Source of the DNA: Mucidula mucida
Lineage: Eukaryota; Basidiomycota; Agaricomycetes; Agaricales; Physalacriaceae
DNA: 15,359 nucleotides
Direction: 5' to 3'
NCBI GenBank assembly: GCA_015501055.1
Contig: JADNYV010000801.1
Coordinates: 1-15,359, forward strand
Below, piece after piece: positions 9,102 to 15,359 of the stretch. A model generated the notes under the pieces. The model had not been told where the DNA came from and made no database searches. It worked only from the letters and a program-made list of their open reading frames with translations. A program made the translations under genes and the position numbers. Each line of letters starts with the position of its first letter. The stretch's first letter is position 1.

Positions 9102-10821
9102 CTATAGCTCCGACTCTGCTCGGCCAATCTTCTCCGAGTCCTGCTCCGCTTCCTTAGGAGCCTCTCCAAATGCCTTCAAGATGTTTAATTTGATCTTGAT
9201 CTCGTCAAGCTTCGCAGGAGCAAGGCTGCGTTTCTTCAGGATCGATTCCAAGCTGTTTCGAGAATAGTGATGATGAATTGATTATCGAAAGGAAGTGTAA
9301 TTGGTCTCGTCAGTGAAATGGACAGAAAGCACGGGTGACTGACGTACCGGTTCAATTCCTTCTCAATGTACCCACCAGCACCCTGTATTTGCTTCTCCAT
9401 GACCCTCAGGTAATATTGGGCAGAAGGCGTTGAATTAGCAGCTGCGAGAAGTGCGCGAGCTTCGTCAACGATGGTGTCCTTGGCATCTTCAACAGCCACT
9501 AAGAGTTTACTTGCTAGCACGTCAAACTCGCCGAGACGTCCAGCCTTTGTAAGGCGGTGAATTATTGAAGCACTGACACAACGTCCAGACACATACCTGG
9601 TCTGTCAAACCTCCTCCAACAGCACGATGGGTACCACACTTCTCGTTCAAGAAGTTGACAAAGTCCACTTCAGAACGACCGCCCTCGTAGTCAACACCAT
9701 CCTTGTTGTCCTTGGGGAAGAATTTGATTGTAGGGAAACTGCTCACTCCATACCGTTTGGCGAGGTCGGAATTCTTCTTGTCATCGGCGTCAACGTTAGC
9801 AATGATACACTGTGGAAGTCATAAGTGGAGTGTTCCACGGAACGACATCGTAGCGTACGTTGCTCTCAGGCGCGAACGCGGCGGCAACTAAATTCAATTA
9901 GAACGTATTCCAACTAAGTCTTGATAGGCTTACCCTTCTCATACGCGGGTTTCATGTTCTTGCAGTGACCACACCATGGTGCCTAATGAACTATAAGCGT
10001 TTCAGTTCGAACGACACGGCGAGTGTCATACAGTGAACGAGACGAGGACATCCTTTGAGGGGTCCTGCAGGCATTGTTAGCCTCATATGATGACTATTTG
10101 TCACAAGACTGACCAAAACAAGGGCGTCAAATGTGTGAAGGTCGAGAATAGGGTACGAAGGTGGTGGCGGCGGCTTGATGCTTGATTTGATTGAAGTCTT
10201 TTGGGTGATGCTGCAAATGCACTTGAGCATGAACGCGCAACAATTCAACATTAACGTACAAGGCAACTAGAGCATCAAGGTCTCGTCCTGACTCGTACGG
10301 TTCATATGTCCCATCTCCGTTGAACCATTTCAGTGCTACGAAACGGTAAGTAAATGTAATGAATTGTGGCTCTGACACGTACTTGGAAATCCCGTCACGC
10401 CATACTTCTGGCCTAAAGGCTTTCCCTCGCCATCAGCATCGACTTTCGCGACAAAAACCTTGTCCTTTTGATGTGAAAACGCGTCCGCCAACTCCTCGTA
10501 CACCGGTGCGAGTTTCTATATGATAATTAGCACGGTTCCAGGATATCTCTGAGTCAATGGTATACTTTACAGTGTCCACTAAACGTATATTCAGCAAGCA
10601 ACCTATTTTAAAGAGGAAAAGACATACCACCACGGGGCAAAGCTGAAATTGGCCAAGGGTAAGCAGGACAGGGATACTTCACACGCGTTCGCTTACAATT
10701 CAACGAGACCTGGCTTTCCCTGACCGACGACGGTGTCAAAGTTATCGGGAACTAGGTCAAGGACATTTGAGGCGGTGGCTCCAGCTAGTAGAGCAGCCGA
10801 GACGAGGGCTGAGAACAACAT
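9102..10821 (-). CDS. ER protein disulfide isomerase, two thioredoxin domains plus ERp29-like C-terminus
   Basis: Twelve exons: 10821-10697, 10642-10628, 10578-10566, 10515-10383, 10335-10260, 10210-10114, 10064-10032, 9982-9934, 9887-9859, 9809-9597, 9544-9348, 9252-9102. All joins keep frame and give 376 residues. Residues 1-18 form a signal peptide. Thioredoxin domain 1 has WCGHCK with Cys47 and Cys50; domain 2 has APWCGHCKNMKPAYE with Cys168 and Cys171, and each has its cis-Pro region (GVTGFPT, GVSSFPT). An all-helical ERp29-C-like segment covers about 275-360. This is the architecture of fungal ERp38/tigA-type PDIs, which make and shuffle disulfides in the ER lumen. Oddities: exons 2 and 3 are only 15 and 13 nt and split the first active site, and the protein ends ESEL, not a standard HDEL or KDEL. 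Confidence 0.93.
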
Positions 10822-10856
10822 GGTAGTTGAAGAGAAAGGAATGCTGACATTTAGAC

Positions 10857-10864
10857 TGACGTGG
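10857..10864. promoter_or_regulatory. Possible unfolded-protein-response element (TGACGTGG)
   Basis: TGACGTGG lies 36 bp upstream of the PDI start codon, in the 5' UTR or core promoter. It matches the metazoan XBP1 UPRE and holds the ACGTG core bound by Hac1/XBP1-type bZIP factors. PDI genes are classic targets of this response. An 8-mer can occur by chance, and fungal sites differ between lineages. A CCAAT pentamer also lies at 10926-10930. Confidence 0.35.
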
Positions 10865-11049
10865 AGTTTAGCGTAGGCGATTAGTCATCAATCATTCATG
10901 CGCCCATTTGCGCCTACTCTTCCTTCCAATGTCGAACAGTACGCGCCTTTGTATGAATCCGTACAGTAATGCAGGAAATCTACTAGTAAACTCCGGTATC
11001 GTGGCAATCACTGTCGCTCCCGAGTCGGAGCGGCGGGTAACCTGACCTG

Positions 11050-11457
11050 TTATACCTTGGGAACGCTCTCCATGCCGTCCAACTTCACAGCTTCTGCCTT
11101 AGCCATACTCTTGATCAGCGATTTCAGACGCTTACTCAGGGATCTGCTCGAGGTGAATAATCTTTTGTATTCTTCACGTGTTGCACGCTCACAACCATCA
11201 TCATATGTACTAGGAGTAACAACGTTGAACAAGAATCTGTCAAAATCTCCCAAAACTGGAGTTCGTCGTTCCGGATTACCTTGTTTGAAAGTGTCAGTGC
11301 CCTTGCTGCAACGGAGACCTGTACCCCATGCCCCACTCCCAACGCCGATGAAAGGATGATTCTGGCTAGCTGATATTCTCTCGAGCTGGACCACATGTTC
11401 CTTTGCGAGCCAATTACTGGACAGTATCCTCACACCGAACCGCTGCAAGTTACCCAT
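11050..11457 (-). CDS. Orphan ORF, doubtful hypothetical protein
   Basis: An open frame of 135 codons with a basic C-terminal half (KRLFTSSRSLSKRLKSLIK). I recognise no family, signal peptide or membrane segment. Frames on the same bases in the other strand are also open for about 100 codons, so openness is weak evidence. An upstream minus-strand ORF (11694-11497, starting MSTAQEKRKIVEGKEEKEGD) could be an earlier exon, with a possible GT..AG intron starting near 11514, but this is speculative. It sits inside a divergent promoter region, so it may not be a gene. Confidence 0.2.
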   Translation of the reverse strand: MGNLQRFGVRILSSNWLAKEHVVQLERISASQNHPFIGVGSGAWGTGLRCSKGTDTFKQGNPERRTPVLGDFDRFLFNVVTPSTYDDGCERATREEYKRLFTSSRSLSKRLKSLIKSMAKAEAVKLDGMESVPKV

Positions 11458-11630
11458 ATGCCTGCCTGGTCGCCAGTTTCACTGATGGGTCTGCAGCTAA
11501 TCATCACAGGAACACTGATCTGTTTCGTTGATTTGTTCAACGCCTGGACGGATACAACTAGGTCCCATTACTTCGGTTTGACGCATACTCGAACACCATA
11601 TAATGTCTCGATCCGTACCGGGAAAAAGCA

Positions 11631-11756
11631 AGGAATCCCCCTCTTTCTCCTCCTTGCCCTCCACAATCTTTCTTTTCTCTTGAGCTGTGCTCATTTCTTC
11701 CTTCGTTCAATCGCATTCAGCCGATTCTCCACTCTTTGATTACTTTCTAGTCCACC
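11631..11756 (+). promoter_or_regulatory. Pyrimidine-rich core promoter of the lactonase-like gene
   Basis: The 125 bp before the ATG are rich in C and T runs (CCCCCTCTTTCTCCTCCTTG and similar), as usual for strongly expressed fungal genes with no TATA box. The start context CCACCATG is close to the eukaryotic optimum. Confidence 0.4.
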
Positions 11757-13388
11757 ATGAAGTCTGTCGCATCTCTTCTAACGCTTCTTGTGGCGTCGAC
11801 TGCCGTGGCGCATCCCATCCGCCGCAAGTCTTCCCAGAAGGTCAGCATGGGCCAGGATCAAGGAACGCCAGTCGGCGCTGCTTATTGTGGGTTCTCTTTT
11901 CTGGCTCGTCTCGCCTCTAACTTGTTCTCTTCTCTTAGTCATTACGAATGAACCTTCCGGTAACTTTGTAGTTGCTGCCGATCTTAAAAGCGACGGAACC
12001 ATGGTGGGTATACGGTTAGAATCGGTTTGAAACTATCTAATGTCTCGTAGGTTTTGCGACAAGCAGTCAGCACGGCTGGTCTTGGAAGTCATGGAGACGA
12101 TGGCGGTGTTAACGGCCCCGACCCCTTGTTCACTCAAGGCGCGGTTAAGGCGTCCAAGTCAAGCAATGTCCTCGTTACCGTAAATGTCAGTTCCCAATCT
12201 TTGTTCTCGCTTGGACGCGTTTTTACTCTTTATAGGCTGGCTCCAACACAATCTCTGCCTTTTCCATCAACCCCTCGAATCCCAGTGATATCTCGTTACT
12301 CGGATTTCCGGTCGGGAGCGGAGGCGAATTCCCAGTCTCTGTCGCCATAAATAGTGCCGGAGATATGGTCTGTGCTCTGAACGGAGGTGCAGTCAATGGA
12401 GTAAAGTCAGTCATCTAACTGAGGTGTCGCCTCACAGACCCATGCTGAACAACTTTATAGCTGTTTCAAGATTGATCAAGCACAGGGCCTTGTCTCAGTC
12501 GCGAACACCAACCGCGCGCTCAACCTCAACCAGACTACCCCTGCTACTGGACCTGCTGGCTCTGTGAGCCACGTCGTGTTCTCGGAGGACAACACGCAAC
12601 TCATTGCGTCCGTCAAAGGCGTGCCACCGACACCCGGCTTCCTCGCCGTTTGGGATGTCGCAGCGGACGGCTCGCTATCCGAAGACTTCCTGTCTGTTAC
12701 CCCAGGGGAAGGCGGTCTTCTCCCCTTTTCCATGACTATAGTCCCGGGCAAGAACGCGATTCTGGCTACGGACGCGGCGTGGGTTTCGACATCTTCGACT
12801 TTGGGGCTATCGCCGCGAGCGCCAATTCCAGCGCGAACGCCACGAGTGCCGCTGACCGGTCCTCGGTCGTGGCGATTGACGGACAGAGCGCGACGTGCTG
12901 GTCGAGCTTCAGTCCGAAGACTGGCAACTTTTATTGACGGACATTGGAACCTCGCTTGTTACTGAGGTCAATGTCGATGATAACCTTGCTGGGTCGCTCG
13001 TCAAGGTCAGCCTCGGATTGATTATCGATGTCTCTCATCTAAGTATTTTCTATAGCAATACGACCAGGGCGCAGGATCTGCTACGATTGACAACGACATC
13101 GCCTCCATTGGTGATAACGAGTAGGTCTTCGAGATCTCCAGTCGCATCCTTACTTATGCTTTCTTCTAGCTTCATGTACATACTCACACCCAACGTCACC
13201 GCTGTCAATGTCATGTCCTTGGTTGCGCCAGGACAAGCCCAAATTGTGCAACAGCTCGACATTGCCGGACCAGCTGGTGCCGCTGGTCTCACCGTCAGTG
13301 AGTATCACGCTTCCTTCTCGTGTTTTCCTAGTCTCATTGATATCCAGGTGCCTCGAACTTGCAGGGCATGACCACTTTCATCATGTAA
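11757..13388 (+). CDS. Secreted lactonase-like seven-bladed beta-propeller protein
   Basis: Eight exons: 11757-11886, 11939-12003, 12051-12185, 12236-12405, 12461-13005, 13056-13120, 13170-13297, 13348-13388. The product is about 426 residues if two missing bases in exon 5 are allowed for. Residues 1-18 are a signal peptide, then HPIRRKSS. Repeating blade-like units follow: ITNEPSGNFVVAADL, SNTISAFSI, GGEFPVSVAINSAGD, SHVVFSEDNTQLIASVKG, GFLAVWDVAADGSL, AILATDA..GFDIFDFG, LTDIGTSLVTEVNV and YILTPN. This is the fold of 6-phosphogluconolactonase and carboxymuconate cyclase-like proteins, and fungi have many secreted versions whose substrate is not established; I assign no reaction. Several N-glycosylation sequons (NQT, NSS, NAT, NVT) agree with secretion. 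It converges with the peroxidase gene, 155 bp between stop codons. Confidence 0.87.
12776..12777 (+). other. Frame break 1 in the lactonase-like gene (GG)
   Basis: The upstream frame ends AILATDAA and then runs into unrelated sequence. One extra G (GG to GGG) gives ATDAGVGFDIFDFGAIAA, the expected blade sequence, in the next frame. There is no intron signal here. Confidence 0.8.
12929..12935 (+). other. Frame break 2 in the lactonase-like gene (T runs)
   Basis: The frame reads SFSPKTGNFY and then TGA; the next frame continues LTDIGTSLVTEVNVDD. One extra T in the TTTT or TT run repairs it (NFYLTD or NFLLTD). Confidence 0.8.
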
Positions 13389-13543
13389 CGACACGACGCA
13401 CTGGTCGCTTTCGCGCGATCTGTATTCTTTGTAGATTTAGTGTTTATATTTACTCACCGTTCATTTCTGAATTTATCTATTGGGGCTATCAGTCAAGAGT
13501 GAATTAATGATGTCTAAACTAACAAGTATAGGGAAAGTAGGGA
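13389..13543. other. Convergent 3' region between lactonase-like and peroxidase genes
   Basis: A 155-bp AT-rich gap between two stop codons. It contains only 3' flanking sequence; no gene or clear repeat is seen. Confidence 0.5.
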
Positions 13544-15303
13544 TCATGCACATGTAGTTGGAAGAAGGTAAGCACGCTTGAAGAGATCAGAGTAATCTCC
13601 AGCCACTACATCAAAGCTCGAGAGCTGGGATGGTGAAGGTATCACATGTGAGGCCGTATATAAAGTATATCCTGTCGGCGCATTGCCATTCAACGCAGAC
13701 ATTGTTATCGATTCCGCCGTTAGAGCAGGTACAATGACTCCAGGGCGAGGAGTTTTGATAGTAATGTCGAGGTCTGGCACTTGGGCAAGTTCATTGCGCA
13801 CCTGGAAGTCGACATCAGTCCTTGTACGGGGAACACAAGTTCGTTCTTACCGCAGCCACAACTGTAAGATTATAATGATCGGCCTCCTGGAGAAGACACG
13901 ACTGTGTAGGGTGGAAGAGAACGGTATCCTGAATGGGAAAGCCCGCGCCACCATTGTCATAAAACTCGTCCCCGGCGCTCGAAGATATGGAGACGTTGAA
14001 GGATGAAACTCCATTGGGCAATGATTGAGAGAAATGGTAAAACTGAATATCCCAGTAAGATGGTTCTGATGAGGTTGGGGTGAAGAGTGTACTCACATTA
14101 AAAGCTTCCTCGAGCCCAGTCCCGGTACCAGCCATGGTGGTTGTAATGATATTGTCGGCAGGAACGTTGCCCTCGTGATCAGCATACGTCAACTGAACGG
14201 TGAGATTTTGACCAAAGTCGGGACGCGTTTTAGTCGTGACCCGGATGTCACCACTGAATGTCAGTGTACCATCATCTGCCAACGCAAGGTCCACACCCAT
14301 CGGTTTGACCGCTACGGGACTGATAACCTCCGAAAGCGTGACTGACGCGGGAACTGTATCGATCATGCGTTGGAGGATGTCCAGGCAGGAGCTCTTGAAC
14401 GACGCCTCGGCAGACATGGACTGCATCGTCACGTTCCCATCAGCCCCAAAGATGCGCAGATCCGAGTTAGTGTCTGTAGGACCAACTACGAGAGGATTGG
14501 ACGTCGAGCCGTTAAGATACTCATTCACAATCGTGCCGTCGAACGAAAAAAGGTGCCGTCAAAATGCACAAAGTTCGTAGCGTTGCTGTCCCCAGTAATT
14601 TCTGGGAAATCCGAACCGTGGACGCCACCCAAAGCTAGAAAGACGCGGTGTCTGTTAGGCAGTCCTTTAGCACGCGTGGACAACTCACTATGTCCACATG
14701 CAACCATCTTGATCATATCGGACGTGGAAAATCCTGCCTGTTCGAATTGAGCCGTCATACTCGCCAACGTATCCGTAGGCTCCGGGACGCCTTCTGGACC
14801 CGCATCAGCAGCATCAACGCGGCCCACTCTGAGCAACAAAGGCGGGCCACTACAAGCTCGAACAGCGGTATACACCCCGAGTGCAATCAGGTCTGCCATC
14901 GAGGCACGGTTGTTGTAGTAGTTGAGCATGAAGCCAAGCGTCGTATTGAACGCCTCGCCGGGGTTCTCTGCTCGCTCCGTTTCGAACATGATAGACGCAT
15001 CGAGTCCACCGCTTCCGGCAACGGCGTTGTGGGTGATCATGTCGTGAAAACCTGTCCGTACCTAGGCGATTTACAACTTTGACACCATTGAGGAAGACAC
15101 AGACTGACCCATTCAGCAGCCGTCTGTCGTCCGGCGCCCGCACTAGAGAAACTGCAAGGCGCGACACCATCTATGACGCCGCTTTTGCGATATCCATTCT
15201 GCACATGAGTGATTTCTTCAAGCCAATCTTGGGGCGAAGGCCAGGTATATGCATGGACATGCGGTGCCAAGAGGACGAGGACACAGGCTGGAACAACGAA
15301 CAT
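13544..15303 (-). CDS. Secreted haem peroxidase with a long C-terminal extension
   Basis: Five exons: 15303-15109, 15061-14689, 14634-14097, 14042-13851, 13801-13544. About 518 residues if one missing base in exon 3 is allowed for. Residues 1-18 are a signal peptide (cut before YTWPSPQ). The plant/fungal peroxidase core shows distal Arg67 and His71 (WVRTGFHDM), the GSGGLDASI calcium-site region, the LLRVGRVDAAD motif and proximal His189 (ACGHTLGGVHG, rebuilt across an intron). After about residue 270 comes a roughly 240-residue extension that reads as beta-rich (alternating hydrophobic strands, Asn-X-Ser/Thr sites, no repeats). Classical class II ligninolytic enzymes end near 340-370 residues and have many conserved cysteines; this one has few. 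It belongs to a less studied basidiomycete peroxidase group; its substrate is unknown. Secretion and haem use are well supported. Confidence 0.88.
14043..14096 (-). other. Intron 3 of the peroxidase, 54 nt with no stop codon
   Basis: GTGAGT..TTCAG, a multiple of three and open in frame. If kept it would add 18 residues (VSTLFTPTSSEPSYWDIQ). Removing it gives AFNFYHFSQSL, a better beta strand. Confidence 0.6.
14546..14551 (-). other. Frame break in the peroxidase (T6 on the coding strand)
   Basis: The frame reads HFDGTFF and then RSTARL and a stop. One extra T (six to seven) gives FDGTFFSFDGTIVNEYLNGS, which continues in the frame that is open through the rest of exon 3. No splice signals are near. 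Confidence 0.82.
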
Positions 15304-15359
15304 GGACGATAGAAGAAAGGAAAAAATGTGGGAAAAGAAACGAGCAAAAGTTCAAGAGG
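15304..15359 (-). promoter_or_regulatory. Partial promoter of the peroxidase gene
   Basis: Only 56 bp upstream of the peroxidase ATG are present. On the coding strand they are CT- and T-rich (CGTTTCTTTTCCCACATTTT), as in other fungal core promoters. No TATA box is visible in this stretch. Confidence 0.35.

Larger units (their letters stand above)
10822..11756. other. Intergenic region between the divergent PDI and lactonase-like genes
   Basis: These genes are head to head, so both promoters lie here. The PDI side has the possible UPR element. The lactonase side is pyrimidine-rich. The only sizeable ORF is the weak one at 11050-11457. I found no tRNA or recognisable mobile element. Confidence 0.5.

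Noticed and set aside
415..14551. Programmed ribosomal frameshifting at the six breaks
   Set aside because: The sites share no slippery heptamer or common structure, and they fall in four unrelated gene families; assembly indels explain them more simply.
1..15359. CRISPR arrays, tRNA or rRNA genes, transposons and biosynthetic core enzymes
   Set aside because: No regularly spaced repeats, no tRNA B-box context, no transposase or reverse transcriptase motifs, and no polyketide, peptide or terpene synthase motifs were seen by eye.

Overview
The window looks like a gene-dense stretch of a filamentous basidiomycete nuclear genome, most likely an agaricomycete. The reasons are many canonical GT..AG introns of 45-60 nt, genes packed on both strands, CT-rich promoter stretches, and protein families common in wood- or litter-decaying fungi (sedolisin protease, secreted lactonase-like propeller, secreted haem peroxidase, a fungal-type 2OG-Fe(II) dioxygenase). 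Nothing prokaryotic was seen: no operons, CRISPR, IS elements, tRNA or rRNA.

Layout, left to right: (1) 174-1614, minus: single-exon 2OG-Fe(II) dioxygenase-like protein. (2) 2477-4462, minus: two-exon Ser/Pro-rich coiled-coil protein of unknown function. (3) 5085-7514, plus: 13-exon secreted sedolisin (S53), divergent from gene 2, with a good TATA box. (4) 7640-8682, minus: two-exon endonuclease/exonuclease/phosphatase-fold protein with TDP2-like motifs, convergent with the sedolisin. (5) 9102-10821, minus: 12-exon ER protein disulfide isomerase of the two-thioredoxin plus ERp29-C type. (6) 11757-13388, plus: 8-exon secreted lactonase-like beta-propeller. (7) 13544-15303, minus: 5-exon secreted haem peroxidase with a long C-terminal extension, convergent with gene 6. 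A weak orphan ORF lies at 11050-11457.

Three of the seven genes make secreted proteins (protease, propeller, peroxidase) and a fourth makes an ER oxidative-folding enzyme with a possible unfolded-protein-response element just upstream. This suits a secretory, saprotrophic lifestyle, but the sequence does not show that they form one pathway.

The strongest unexplained pattern is six single-base frame breaks in four genes (two in the dioxygenase, one in the sedolisin, two in the lactonase-like gene, one in the peroxidase). All six have the same sign: one base is missing, usually at a homopolymer, and conserved family sequence resumes at once in the next frame. The simplest reading is uncorrected indel error in the assembly consensus, not six independent pseudogenising mutations, but the sequence alone cannot prove this. 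I found no convincing new multi-gene system.
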